DNA of 64,000 bases from Planctomyces sp. (lineage in GTDB: Bacteria; Planctomycetota; Planctomycetia; Planctomycetales; Planctomycetaceae), in contig JAHBXW010000011.1 in assembly GCA_019636235.1 (NCBI GenBank), positions 1 through 64,000 on the forward strand, written 5' to 3'. This document shows, piece by piece, positions 36,026 to 45,378 of the stretch. The notes beneath the pieces were generated by a model. It was not told the origin of the DNA, searched no databases, and saw only the letters and a list, made by a program, of their open reading frames with translations. Made by a program: the position numbers and the translations under genes. Numbering within the stretch: the stretch's first letter is position 1; the number at the start of each line of letters is the position of its first letter.

Positions 36026-37213
36026 ATGATCATTCTTGTCGCCAACCTCGGCTCGACGTCTTTCAAATACCGCGTGTTCGACATGCCGGCCGAACGCCAG
36101 CTGGCGCGCGGCGGGATCGACCGGATCGGCCAGGCCCAGAGCCGCTGCACCGTCGAGATCGGCGACCACAAGGGCGAGCTGACCCGCGAGATTCCCGATC
36201 ACGCCGCCGCCGTGCAGATGTGCCTCGATCAACTGACCGATCCCCAGCACGGCTGCCTGAAGTCCGCGGAGGACGTGGCCGCGATCGGCTTCAAGGCGGT
36301 GTTCGCGGGGAAGCTGAGCGGCGTGCGGATCGTCGATGACGCGGTGCTGGGAGAAATGGAGCGTCTGGCGGACGTCGCGCCGGCGCACAATCCGCCCTAC
36401 GCGCGGGCGATGCGGCAGTTGCGTTCGGCCTTTCCGCAGATTCCGCTCGTCGCTGCGCTGGAGACAGGCTTCCATGACACCATTCCCGAGGCCCAGCGCG
36501 CCTACGCCGTGCCCTATGAATGGAAACAGGAGTACGGCATCCAGCGCTGGGGTTTTCACGGCGCCAGCCATCGCTTCATCGGCGGCCGCATCGCCCAGCT
36601 CATCGGGCGAGACGATCTCAAAGTCATCTCCTGCCACCTCGGGGGCAGCAACTCGCTGTGCGCCATGGAGCGCGGCGTCTCGCAGGCCAATTCGCTGGGC
36701 ATGAGCCCGCAGACGGGTCTGCCGCACAACAACCGCGTCGGCGACTTCGATCCCTTCGCCCTGCCCGTGCTGCTGAAGGCGACCGGCCGGACCTTGGAGC
36801 AGTTGCTGGACGACCTCGCGGAGCGGAGCGGACTGTTGGGCGTCAGCGGGCTGTCGCAGGACGTGCGCGATCTCGAGGAAGCGGCGGCGAAGGGGCATGT
36901 CCGGGCCGACCTGGCGCTGAATGTGTTCGCCGTGGCGATCCGGCAATACCTGGGGGCCTATCTGGCGCTGCTCAACGGCGCGGACGCAATTGTGTTCACG
37001 GGCGGAATCGGGGAGAACTCCGTCCGCATCCGGCGGCAGGTCTGCGAGAATCTGGATTACGCGGGCATCCGGCTGGACGCGGCGCGGAACGCCGAGGCGC
37101 GGGGCGAATGCCGGATCTCCGCGGCCGACTCGCGCACGGAAATCTGGGTCGTCCCGACGAACGAGGAGATCGTGGTCGCGCGGCAGTCGCTGGCGGCCGT
37201 GGACGCGAAGTAG
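36026..37213 (+). CDS. ackA: acetate kinase
   Basis: A 395-residue acetate/propionate kinase (ASKHA fold) interconverting acetyl phosphate plus ADP and acetate plus ATP. ATG 36026 begins [19 protein letters not shown], containing the nucleotide-binding N-x-G-S-x-S/T motif. Other signatures are [50 protein letters not shown]-equivalent [11 protein letters not shown], and [17 protein letters not shown]. Length is standard. No phosphotransacetylase gene is nearby. An alpha/beta hydrolase follows 31 bases downstream. Confidence 0.93.
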   Translation: MIILVANLGSTSFKYRVFDMPAERQLARGGIDRIGQAQSRCTVEIGDHKGELTREIPDHAAAVQMCLDQLTDPQHGCLKSAEDVAAIGFKAVFAGKLSGVRIVDDAVLGEMERLADVAPAHNPPYARAMRQLRSAFPQIPLVAALETGFHDTIPEAQRAYAVPYEWKQEYGIQRWGFHGASHRFIGGRIAQLIGRDDLKVISCHLGGSNSLCAMERGVSQANSLGMSPQTGLPHNNRVGDFDPFALPVLLKATGRTLEQLLDDLAERSGLLGVSGLSQDVRDLEEAAAKGHVRADLALNVFAVAIRQYLGAYLALLNGADAIVFTGGIGENSVRIRRQVCENLDYAGIRLDAARNAEARGECRISAADSRTEIWVVPTNEEIVVARQSLAAVDAK

Positions 37214-37244
37214 TTCCAGCACCCACGCGGCGGAAGGCGGGCCC

Positions 37245-38225
37245 ATGCGGAGCCGAGTCGGCGGGATCGTCGGACTGGCGGCGCTGATCGCTTTGGCCAG
37301 CGGCGTCGCGCTCGGCTGGCGGTGGGGCGCGACGACCATCGCCGACCAGCGTGCGGATGAGCTCGCCGACATGACCCGCCAGCGGGACGACGTGCTGGAA
37401 CGGCTTGCGGCTCAACGGCCGCTGTTGCGCCAGGAGGCGCTGCACCCCAGCGAACGGGCGCTCGAGGAAATGTTCGCCATGTTCCCGGCGAAACATCCGC
37501 TGGGGGACTGGAGTCCCGCGGACAGCCGCTTCGAGGACTGCTGGTTCCCCAGCCTCGACGAACTTCAGTTGCATGGCTGGCTGCTGTGGCGCCCGAATCC
37601 CCGCGCGGCGGTGCTGCACATTCACGGGAACGCGGGCAACCTGACGCATCGGGCCTGGCTCGCGGAACTCCTGCACGATGAGTTCGACTGTTCGGTGCTG
37701 ATCTTCGATTACCGGGGCTACGGGCGCAGCGAGGGGACGCCGACGCTGGACGGGCTGGTGCGCGATGCCCGGGCCGCGCGGGACGAACTCGCCCGTCGGC
37801 AGGGGATCGAGCCGTCCCAGGTCGTGCTGCAGGGGGAGTCGCTGGGGGGCGCCGTCGCCGTGCAACTGGCCGCGGAGGACGGCGCGCGGGGTCTGGTGCT
37901 GGAGAACACGTTCTCGTCACTCCGGGAGGCCGCCTCGTCGCACTGGCCGCCGGCGCTTGTGCGGCTGGTGGTTTCGAATCGTCTCGACTCGCGGACAGCC
38001 ATTCGGAATTACCGGGGTCCGCTGCTGCAGCGGCACGGGACGGCCGATTCGGTGATCCCCTACGCGTCGGGAGAAGCGCTGTTCCGGGAGGCGAACCAGC
38101 CCAAACGGTTCGTCATGGCGCGCGGAGGCGAACACAACGATCCGCCGCCGCCCGAGTTCCTCAAGGCGTTGGGCGAGTTTCTCGGCGCGCTGCCAGCCCC
38201 CAGCTCGGAACCCGCCGGTCCCTGA
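37245..38225 (+). CDS. membrane-anchored alpha/beta hydrolase
   Basis: A 326-residue hydrolase with an N-terminal membrane anchor or signal (GGIVGLAALIALASGVALGW) and a short coiled coil. The catalytic core has HIHGNAGNLTHR (oxyanion loop), the nucleophile Ser in LQGESLGGAVAV, Asp in HGTADSVIPY and His in GGEHNDPP. The pattern resembles the ABHD13/BEM46-like serine hydrolases. Substrate unknown. It starts 31 bases after ackA and likely shares its transcript. Confidence 0.88.
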   Translation: MRSRVGGIVGLAALIALASGVALGWRWGATTIADQRADELADMTRQRDDVLERLAAQRPLLRQEALHPSERALEEMFAMFPAKHPLGDWSPADSRFEDCWFPSLDELQLHGWLLWRPNPRAAVLHIHGNAGNLTHRAWLAELLHDEFDCSVLIFDYRGYGRSEGTPTLDGLVRDARAARDELARRQGIEPSQVVLQGESLGGAVAVQLAAEDGARGLVLENTFSSLREAASSHWPPALVRLVVSNRLDSRTAIRNYRGPLLQRHGTADSVIPYASGEALFREANQPKRFVMARGGEHNDPPPPEFLKALGEFLGALPAPSSEPAGP

Positions 38226-38559
38226 ACGGGCGGCGCCAGGCGGTCCCGAGAACTCCTGAAGTCCAGGGTCGCCGTCAGAATCGGCGGAACCGCTGCGACC
38301 GCTGCATTCGCGCGACTCCCCGCCAGGTCGCCCCGATTTCGCAGTTTTCCATGATGCGTTCCGTCACCAGACCGGAATGGGACGCAAACTTGTCGCGACG
38401 CAACTTCGCGAGTCGGATCAGGCTGCCAGAGTGCGCCCCGGCCCCGCCCCCCGAACATCCGCCAGGCGGATCGCGGGACCGGAGCCCGGGATGCGAATGG
38501 CGGTCCAGGAGAGAGCCGGCCGGGTCGTCATGTTCCCTCAGCGTGAAAGGCAGCTCCCC
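38226..38559. other. intergenic region, nothing recognised
   Basis: A 334-base gap before the small basic protein gene. An in-frame upstream extension (including [15 protein letters not shown]) exists, but the conserved part starts at 38560. No repeat, RNA motif or convincing promoter was seen. Confidence 0.4.
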
Positions 38560-38892
38560 ATGACCGAGTCCGTCTCGACGGCCGTCGCCGAAAAGGCCAA
38601 TCGGCGACTGCAGAACCGTCGCATCCGCCCCGAACGGCGCGGGCCCGCCGAAGCTCCGTTCCAGGGCGACGAGCGGCGTGCCGCTCCGCGCCGCAAGGTC
38701 GAACGCCGCCGGCAGATCGACCCCACGACGTGCGAGCGCGACTATCAGCCGGACGAAGTTGAATTCATGAAGGCCATGGACGATTACAAGCGCCGCAGCG
38801 GCCGCCAGTTCCCGACCTGGAGCGAGGTTCTCGAAGTGATCCGCGACCTGGGCTACCGCAAGGTCGCCGAGCCGATGCGGACCTACGACTGA
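38560..38892 (+). CDS. small conserved basic protein of unknown function
   Basis: A 110-residue cytoplasmic protein starting [20 protein letters not shown], strongly basic and probably disordered for its first half ([18 protein letters not shown]). The C-terminal half is well ordered in appearance: [20 protein letters not shown], then [20 protein letters not shown]. This second half has the look of a conserved planctomycete family, possibly nucleic-acid binding, but I cannot name it. A strong intrinsic terminator follows the stop by 31 bases, supporting a real, separately transcribed gene. Confidence 0.75.
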   Translation: MTESVSTAVAEKANRRLQNRRIRPERRGPAEAPFQGDERRAAPRRKVERRRQIDPTTCERDYQPDEVEFMKAMDDYKRRSGRQFPTWSEVLEVIRDLGYRKVAEPMRTYD

Positions 38893-38923
38893 AGCCCGCG
38901 TCCGACGACTCGCATGCCATCTG

Positions 38924-38953
38924 CGCCGGTCCGAACCTGGGACCGGCGTTTTT
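38924..38953 (+). terminator. intrinsic terminator
   Basis: A perfect 9-bp stem (CGCCGGTCC at 38924-38932, GGACCGGCG at 38940-38948), loop of 7 nt, followed directly by TTTTTG. It is the clearest Rho-independent terminator in the window and ends the transcript of the small basic protein. Confidence 0.9.
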
Positions 38954-39100
38954 GTTGGATGCCCGGCAGGCTGGGCCTCTCCAGGACGCATGCTCGCCAC
39001 GGGTCGTGAGGACCGGAACGGCGCTCTGCGAGGACCAAGGCCGAGCGCGCGGTCGTCTGCGGATGATCGCGCGCTCGATCATTTTCGCCTCGTTGGGTTT

Positions 39101-39120
39101 GCCTGCCGGCGGCGGCAGGC
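39101..39120. repeat. short GC hairpin
   Basis: GCCTGCCGGCGGCGGCAGGC folds with 8-bp arms (GCCTGCCG and CGGCAGGC). It lies in the gap between the terminator and the RidA-family gene and is likely another small dispersed hairpin. Confidence 0.5.
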
Positions 39121-39208
39121 CGATACTCAGGGCCGCAGTCTCCGACTTCTGCCGCGCCTGACGCGCGGGAATCGGCCTCCTCGAAACTCTCCGCCTGCGC
39201 CCGCCGTC

Positions 39209-39673
39209 ATGTTCCACGAATCGCGTCTGGAAGAGCTGAAGATCATTCTGCCTGAGGCGCCCAAGCCCGTCGCCGCTTACGTGCCGGCCGTCCGCACGGG
39301 AGACCTCGTATTCGTCAGCGGTCAGTTGCCCCTGGCGATGGGTTCGATGACGACGGGCAAGGTCCCCTCGAAAGTCTCCGTGGAGGCTGGAGCGGAGGCG
39401 GCGCGGGCCTGCTTGCTGAATTCACTGGCCGTGCTGCGGGACGTGATCGGCAACCTGTCCAAGCTGCGGCGGGTGGTGCGGATCGGAGTGTTCGTCCAGT
39501 GCGATTCGGACTTCACGGAGCAGGCGCTGGTGGCCAACGGGGCCAGCGAGCTGCTGCAGCGGATCTTCGGCGACATCGGCCGGCATGCGCGGACGACAAT
39601 CGGCGTTCCGGCGCTGCCGTTGAACGCCAGCGTCGAGGTCGAGGCGGTGTACGAGGTGTTGCCGCAGGCCTGA
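39209..39673 (+). CDS. RidA family protein
   Basis: A 154-residue protein of the RidA/YjgF superfamily. ATG 39209 begins MFHESRLEELKIILPEAPKP. Conserved features are GDLVFVSGQLPLAMG, the substrate-binding Arg in HARTTIGVPALPLNASVEVE, and the terminal beta-strand. RidA members deaminate reactive enamine/imine intermediates released by PLP enzymes; the length and GQLP pattern suggest one of the non-archetypal RidA subgroups. Independent transcription is likely, as both sides have spacers near or above 190 bases. Confidence 0.88.
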   Translation: MFHESRLEELKIILPEAPKPVAAYVPAVRTGDLVFVSGQLPLAMGSMTTGKVPSKVSVEAGAEAARACLLNSLAVLRDVIGNLSKLRRVVRIGVFVQCDSDFTEQALVANGASELLQRIFGDIGRHARTTIGVPALPLNASVEVEAVYEVLPQA

Positions 39674-39863
39674 TCTTCCGCGGTTCGCAGCGCCGCGACC
39701 GCTTTCGGGCGCCCGCGCGCGAAGTTTCCAGCATTGGGGCTGGCGAGAGGAAAACGCGCGTGGGATACTGTCGCGCTTCCCGCAAGTCGGGCCGGCCCGG
39801 GAGGGACGCGGGACGGCCGTCAGCGGGCCTCCCTGTGAGCAACCACCACGGACATTGGGATCG

Positions 39864-41405
39864 ATGATCTGCGTTTCACTCGGCCGCACGCGACATCGGG
39901 AGCTGGTCAAGTCGCATCAGGCTCTGGCAGAGAAGGGAGCCGAACTCGTCGAGCTGCGGATCGACTGGCTGCGCTACCCGCCCGATCTCAGCCGCGTCAT
40001 CAAGGAGCGTCCGACAGCGATCGTCGTGACCTGCCGCAGGCCGCAGGACGGGGGCCGCTGGCGCGGCAGCGAGGACGACCGGCTGATGCTGCTCCGGCAG
40101 GCGATCGCCTCGGGCGTCGATTACGTCGACCTGGAAGAAGACATCGCGAAGAAGATTCCAAGGTACGGCAAGACGAAGCGGATCGTCAGCTATCACAACT
40201 TCGAGGAGACGCCGGACGACTTCGACCTGCCGGACATTTACGAGAGGATGTTGGAGCTCGACGCCGACATCATCAAGATCGTCACGATGGCGCAGACGCC
40301 CGCGGACAACGTCCGCATGCTGCAGCTGCAGGCGGAGGCCGAACGGCCGACCGTCGCGTTCTGCATGGGGGACATCGGCATCCCCAGCCGCGTGCTGTGC
40401 GGCAGGTACGGCGCTCCCTTCACCTACGCCACGTATTCCAGGGAGCGGGTCCTCGCCCCCGGACAGTTGTCGTTCGACGAGCTGCGCGACCTGTACCGCT
40501 ATGAGGAGATCAACCGGGAAACGCGGGTGTTTGGCGTGCTGGGAGATCCGATCGGCCACAGCTGGAGTCCGCTGATCCACAACACGGCGCTGCGGAGCGA
40601 GGGCATCAACGCGGTGTATCTCCCGCTGCGCGTTCCGGCGGAACAACTGGTCGAAACTCTCCGGGAGTTCGAATGGCTGAGGCCGCAGGGGTACAGCGTC
40701 ACGATTCCGCACAAGGAGGCGGTCGCGGGGATGGGCGTCCTGCCCGATGCGACCGTCGTCGATTCCGGTGCGGCGAACACGCTGTACCGCAACGAAGGCG
40801 GGAAATGGTGCGCGACGAACACGGACTATGAGGCCGCGCTGACCGTTCTGCGCGAGGGGCTGGCCGAAACCGGCGACGACTCGCTGGAGGGCAAGCGGGT
40901 CCTGATCCTCGGGGCGGGGGGCGTGGCCCGGGCCATCGCGCTCGGCCTGTCCCGCGCCGGCGCGGCCATCACCATCACCAACCGCAGCAAGGACCGCGGC
41001 CGGGCGCTCGCCGAGCAGCTCGACTGCCAGTTCGTCGGCTGGGAGAACCGCGGCTCGACCTTCGCCGACGTGCTCATCAACTGCACGCCCATCGGCATGT
41101 TCCCGGACGTGGAGAGCACCCCCTTTCCGCAGCACTGGCTGAGGGACGGCATGCTCGTCTTCGACACGATTTACAATCCGGAGAATACGCTGCTGCTCAA
41201 GGAGGCCAAGACGCACTTCTGCCGGACCGTGAGCGGACTGGAGATGTTCGTCCGTCAGGCGGCGGCGCAGTTCGAATGCTTCACGCACCTGCCAGCCCCG
41301 GTCGACCTGATCCGCGAGACGCTGCGCCGCGGCATCTCGCCGGTGCGGATCAAGGGCGCTCCTGAGAAGCCGCCGGGGGCGCCGACTCTGGATCCGGCGG
41401 AGTAG
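39864..41405 (+). CDS. aroDE: fused 3-dehydroquinate dehydratase (type I) / shikimate dehydrogenase
   Basis: A 513-residue bifunctional shikimate-pathway enzyme. ATG 39864 starts MICVSLGRTRHREL; a TTG three codons upstream is unlikely. The AroD part (about 1-215) has ELRIDWL, His in IVSYHNFEETP and the Schiff-base Lys in IIKIVTMAQT. The AroE part (about 220-490) has FGVLGDPIGHSWSPLIHN, catalytic Lys in VTIPHKEAVAG, NTDYEAALTVL, the NADP loop ILGAGGVARAIALGLSRAG and INCTPIGMFPD. It converts 3-dehydroquinate to shikimate in two steps. Its 3' end overlaps the converging gene by 56 bases. Confidence 0.95.
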   Translation: MICVSLGRTRHRELVKSHQALAEKGAELVELRIDWLRYPPDLSRVIKERPTAIVVTCRRPQDGGRWRGSEDDRLMLLRQAIASGVDYVDLEEDIAKKIPRYGKTKRIVSYHNFEETPDDFDLPDIYERMLELDADIIKIVTMAQTPADNVRMLQLQAEAERPTVAFCMGDIGIPSRVLCGRYGAPFTYATYSRERVLAPGQLSFDELRDLYRYEEINRETRVFGVLGDPIGHSWSPLIHNTALRSEGINAVYLPLRVPAEQLVETLREFEWLRPQGYSVTIPHKEAVAGMGVLPDATVVDSGAANTLYRNEGGKWCATNTDYEAALTVLREGLAETGDDSLEGKRVLILGAGGVARAIALGLSRAGAAITITNRSKDRGRALAEQLDCQFVGWENRGSTFADVLINCTPIGMFPDVESTPFPQHWLRDGMLVFDTIYNPENTLLLKEAKTHFCRTVSGLEMFVRQAAAQFECFTHLPAPVDLIRETLRRGISPVRIKGAPEKPPGAPTLDPAE

Positions 41406-42297
41406 CGGCAGGGCCCACGCCGGCCGCCGCGCTCAGCGCATCCGCCAGCCCTTCCCGATACGTTGGAAACTCGAACCGGAATTCGAGTTCGTCCCGGGTC
41501 CGCGAGCCATTGCAGCGTTTGTTCAGCCCGCGCGCGGAACCCCGAGCGCCGTCAGCGTCCGGATCGAACGCTGGCGGCGGCGCGCCCGCCAGTTCCGCCA
41601 GCTGGCGGTAGAACTCCTCGCGACGCACCGGTTCCTGATCGCTCCCCAGATACGTGCGCCCCGCTCGGCCTCGCTCCGCGCAGCGGATGGCCAGCCGCGC
41701 CGCGTCCTCGGCATGAATCAGATTCAACCAGGCGTCTCCCCGCCCGGGCATCGTCACCCCTCGGTGAAGCGCGTCCAACCGCGCCAACAGCCGGCCCGGA
41801 CCGTACAGCCCCGCAAACCGCAGCAGCATCGTCGCACTGCCCTGGCCCGCGCCAGACGCCCAGTCCCACAGCGCCCGCTCCGCCGCCAGGCAAACCTCTC
41901 CCGATTCGCCGGCCGGCGTCGTCGCCGAATCCTCGTCGACCTCCTCGCCGTGCTGCTGGCCGTACACGCTGGTGCTTGAGATCGCGACGACGCGTCCGCA
42001 GCGGCCGGTCATCGCCCGCAGCACATTCGACAATCCGTCGACGTAGACCTGCTGACGAGTCGCCGCGCCGCGCGGATCGTAGCCCACGGCGAAATACAGC
42101 ACGTCCACCTCCGGCAGGTCGGCCAGAGTCTCCGGCTGGGTGACGTCGGCCCGGATCGCCTGCCAGCCGGCGCGCGTCCACTCCTCCGCCCGCTCCGACG
42201 ACCGCGTGACGGCATACGCTTCCCAGCCATCCTCCCGCAGGCGCCGCGCGATCCGCGCCCCCACGTAGCCGCAGCCAAAGATCAGCGTCCTGTTCAT
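41350..42297 (-). CDS. YeeZ-like NAD(P)-binding epimerase/dehydratase
   Basis: A 315-residue Rossmann protein of the extended SDR type. It starts MNRTLIFGCGYVGARIARRL, with a GxGYVG dinucleotide-binding loop, then VDVLYFAVGYDPRGA, ISSTSVYGQ (Tyr-containing loop), FAGLYGPGRLLARL and NLIHAEDAARLAI. The compact size and GCGYVG start resemble the YeeZ group rather than sugar epimerases. Substrate unknown. The last 56 bases overlap the converging aroDE gene, so its proline-rich tail (PPDPESAPPAASQ) is coded antisense to the aroDE tail. Confidence 0.85.
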   Translation of the reverse strand: MNRTLIFGCGYVGARIARRLREDGWEAYAVTRSSERAEEWTRAGWQAIRADVTQPETLADLPEVDVLYFAVGYDPRGAATRQQVYVDGLSNVLRAMTGRCGRVVAISSTSVYGQQHGEEVDEDSATTPAGESGEVCLAAERALWDWASGAGQGSATMLLRFAGLYGPGRLLARLDALHRGVTMPGRGDAWLNLIHAEDAARLAIRCAERGRAGRTYLGSDQEPVRREEFYRQLAELAGAPPPAFDPDADGARGSARGLNKRCNGSRTRDELEFRFEFPTYREGLADALSAAAGVGPAATPPDPESAPPAASQERP

Positions 42298-42358
42298 CCC
42301 CGCGCCTCCTGACTCCGCGAGCGAACCGGACGCCCCTCAGACGTTCCGGCGACGCCGC

Positions 42359-45298
42359 TCAATCCGACGCGTCCGCCTCCGCCGCGGCGGGTCGTTCCCG
42401 CGCGACTTCCTGCCGCGGCGCATCCGAAGGCAGCTCCGGCGCCCCGCCCCGCTGCAGCGGGTAGATCGTCAGCGCCTCGGCCGCATGGTTGCCATGCGGA
42501 TAACGCTTCCGCGCCTCGGCGATCGCCCTGCCGCGGATGTTATCGTCCTCCTTGTACTTCATGTGTTCCAGATGATGCCACGCGGACAGGCGTTCATACT
42601 CCTCCTGCCTGGCTTCCGTCGTCGCCAGCGATTTGAGCTGCGCGTACAACTGCTGCAGCCCGTAATGGGCCGCGACGTTCTCGCTGTCCAGCGCCAGCGT
42701 CTTCTGGAAGGTCTCCACGGCCTCCTCGAACAGGGCGATCTTCTCCCCCTTGCGGGTCGGACTGCGGACCTGCTTGCCCAGGTCGAACAGCGTGCCGCCC
42801 AGCTCGTTGATGGCGTTATAGTCCAGGCTGAAGTCGAACTTCCGGTCCGGAACGGTCATCGCGAGCAACGCCTTCAGGTTCTTCTCGGCCTCGACGAGAT
42901 GCCCCTGCTGGCGATTCACGCGGGCCGTGAACCAGGCCATTGACCACGGGGGCGGCGGGGGATCGGTGAAGGCCGAGGCGCGGTCCAGGTCGGCGACGGC
43001 GTCTTTCAGACGTCCTTCCACCAGCGCCACGCGCGCCTTGTTGACCGCTCCGTCCCAGCGGCCCAGACGCTCGACGTGGTCGAACGCCTCCGTCGCCTGG
43101 CGCAGCTCCGCCTTGCCCTCCAGCAGCAGGCCAATGCCGTAATCGTTCCAGCGCTGCCACTCGGGGATGTCCCGCGGCGTGGCCACGGGCGCCGGCCCCG
43201 CGACCCCTTCCACGGGCAGCGTCACGACGTCGCTGGCCAGCGTGACCACCGGCAGATCGTTGCGGACCGGGCTCGTCGCATCCTGGCTTCGGAAGTGCGG
43301 GTCGCCGGGACGCGCCTTGCGGACAAAAAAGTCCACGTACTCCTGGTCGAACTTCCGGTACTGCAGTTTGACTTCGATCGTGACGTGTTCCGACATCGTC
43401 TCGGGCAACTGGAATCCGTAGTGCACCACCTGCCCCGCGCCAGGCGGAATCTGGTGGTTGTACAGCGGCACGCGGATGTCCTGCGGGTTCCGGCGATTGA
43501 TGCGGTTGCCGTCCTGGTCGAGCATGAACACGTTCACGAAGTGCGACCAGCGGTCGACTTCCCGCTTCTCGTCCATGCCGCCCGAGCGACCGATCACGCG
43601 GTCCCCCGCGCGCAGCGTCACGTCCATCCAGATCTCGTTCGAATCGGCCGTCCCCTGCGTGAACTGGTGACCCAGCTTCAGCGTGCGGATGACCGTCTCC
43701 AGCAGATACGTCTCCCCCGGCTTAAGGGTCGGCAGCGCCGGCCGCAGCGGCGCCGACAGCGGACTGTCGATATCGCCGCCCGCCTTGATCCCGAACACGT
43801 CCACCCGCACCACGTCCTTCAGGAACTCCTTTTGACGCTCGACGATGTCGTCAAACCCCAGCAGCCACGCCAGGCCGGTGTTCGCGCCGGGGAACAGGTG
43901 GTCGTGCACCTGCAGTTCACTCCCGCCGTCGTACGGCTTGGCTCCGAAATCGGTGGACGCCACCAGCGGCATATGGCATTCCGCACAATTTTGCTTCGCC
44001 ACGTCCGGGTAGTAGAAGCTCTGCACGCCATGCCCGGACACTCCGCTCAGCAGATACGGATCGAAGTGGTTCTGACCGCGCAGGAACTCCTTGTAATGCG
44101 TCAGTTCCTGAGGCAGATGCACCTTGTGGCAGGTGCTGCAGAACTCCGACTGCATGTGTCCCTGGTGGAAGGGCTTCAGGAAGGTCTTCTTGTGGAACGA
44201 CGGCTTGGCCTTCACGAGCTGGTTGTTGATCCACTGCAGGACGGCGTTATCGCTGGTCGCGAAGGGGTAATGCGTCGGCTCCTCGATGGTGTAGTCCGCG
44301 TTGCCGCGGGTGGAGTTCACGTGCGTCACCGCGTGGCAGACCGTGCAGGTGATGCCGGCCTGCGCCGTGGGATGGTGCACGTCGTCGAAGTTCGGATCAT
44401 CGAACGCCCCGCTGACGAACGGCACGATGTCGTGGCAGCCCGCGCACCACCGCGAAGCCTGCACGTTCCCGTCCCGCTTGAGCGACACTTCGCGGGTCTC
44501 ACGGACGCTCGCCAGGTAGGCCGGATTGTTGAACGAACTGAAGTGGTGCGCGCTCTTCTCCCATTGCGCGTGCACGTCCGCATGACACTTCTTGCAGTAG
44601 TCGTCCATCATCAGCACGTCGCCGTCGATGAAGTTGCCCGTCGACGTCCGCAGCAGCGACGGCTGGAAATATTTCTCTCCCTCCTTCGGACCGGCCACGT
44701 TCCACTGCCGCGGATCCTGCGCATGGTTCAGCGTCAGCAGCAGCACGCCCGCGGCCACCATTCCGCCGTAAATCAGGCCGAACCGCCAACGGACTTTCGC
44801 GCCCGCCAGCCGATGCAGCAGATACAGCCACACCGCCAGTATCGGCGTCACCACGTGCGCCCAGTACACCGCCTGCCGAGCCGCCGGATGCCTGAGGTCG
44901 AACCCCGGCAGACGAAACAGCGCCAGACCCGTGACCAGCACGGCGATCGACATCGCGAACAGCACGTAGCCCACCCTCACCGCCCGGCGGTTCCGACGGT
45001 TCCGCGTGTTGCGCATGTGCGCCAGCGAAAACACAATGAAGGGCACGATCAGCAGCAGTCCCACGCCGATATGGACCAGAATCATCCACAGGTAAAACCA
45101 GTTCTCATACGACTGACCCGTCACCACGCCCACCAGACGGATCGTCCCCAGGTAGGCCGAGTTCGCGAACAGCACTCCCAGGAGCGCCAGCACCACATAC
45201 AGCAGTTTGCGCAGCCTTGGACCGACCGCCTTCACAACCCGGTGCACCGGGCGCGGAGCGGGGGCCGCCGCCGGCGAAGTCCCCTCAATGGCCGACAT
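42359..45298 (-). CDS. membrane multiheme cytochrome c with TPR-like tail
   Basis: A 979-residue protein from ATG 45298. Five N-terminal membrane helices (about residues 30-205) carry several His residues that could bind b-type heme. Five CXXCH sites follow: CKKCH near 233, CAGCH near 283, CTVCH near 317, CSTCH near 386 and CAECH near 436. The arrangement recalls cytochrome c554 or tetraheme-type electron carriers. A beta-rich region comes next (LLETVIRTLKLGHQFTQGTA), then TPR-like helices to the C-terminus (NDYGIGLLLEGKAELRQATE; GRLKDAVADLDRASAF). It likely moves electrons between the membrane and the periplasm. It is 80 bases downstream of the EF-hand/deiodinase-like gene and probably co-transcribed with it. 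Confidence 0.88.
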   Translation of the reverse strand: MSAIEGTSPAAAPAPRPVHRVVKAVGPRLRKLLYVVLALLGVLFANSAYLGTIRLVGVVTGQSYENWFYLWMILVHIGVGLLLIVPFIVFSLAHMRNTRNRRNRRAVRVGYVLFAMSIAVLVTGLALFRLPGFDLRHPAARQAVYWAHVVTPILAVWLYLLHRLAGAKVRWRFGLIYGGMVAAGVLLLTLNHAQDPRQWNVAGPKEGEKYFQPSLLRTSTGNFIDGDVLMMDDYCKKCHADVHAQWEKSAHHFSSFNNPAYLASVRETREVSLKRDGNVQASRWCAGCHDIVPFVSGAFDDPNFDDVHHPTAQAGITCTVCHAVTHVNSTRGNADYTIEEPTHYPFATSDNAVLQWINNQLVKAKPSFHKKTFLKPFHQGHMQSEFCSTCHKVHLPQELTHYKEFLRGQNHFDPYLLSGVSGHGVQSFYYPDVAKQNCAECHMPLVASTDFGAKPYDGGSELQVHDHLFPGANTGLAWLLGFDDIVERQKEFLKDVVRVDVFGIKAGGDIDSPLSAPLRPALPTLKPGETYLLETVIRTLKLGHQFTQGTADSNEIWMDVTLRAGDRVIGRSGGMDEKREVDRWSHFVNVFMLDQDGNRINRRNPQDIRVPLYNHQIPPGAGQVVHYGFQLPETMSEHVTIEVKLQYRKFDQEYVDFFVRKARPGDPHFRSQDATSPVRNDLPVVTLASDVVTLPVEGVAGPAPVATPRDIPEWQRWNDYGIGLLLEGKAELRQATEAFDHVERLGRWDGAVNKARVALVEGRLKDAVADLDRASAFTDPPPPPWSMAWFTARVNRQQGHLVEAEKNLKALLAMTVPDRKFDFSLDYNAINELGGTLFDLGKQVRSPTRKGEKIALFEEAVETFQKTLALDSENVAAHYGLQQLYAQLKSLATTEARQEEYERLSAWHHLEHMKYKEDDNIRGRAIAEARKRYPHGNHAAEALTIYPLQRGGAPELPSDAPRQEVARERPAAAEADASD

Positions 45299-45378
45299 GA
45301 CACGAGATCCTTGAACGAACGAAACGAAAAAACGAAACGACACTCAGTCGAAACAACTCGCACAGGTAAAACCGAATC

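Noticed and set aside
33134-37372. Very long open frame on the minus strand (about 1400 codons)
   Set aside because: It is antisense to three well-identified genes (GT39-like protein, secreted protein, acetate kinase). High GC keeps this frame free of stops; its sequence is rich in Arg, Pro, Gln and has no domain.
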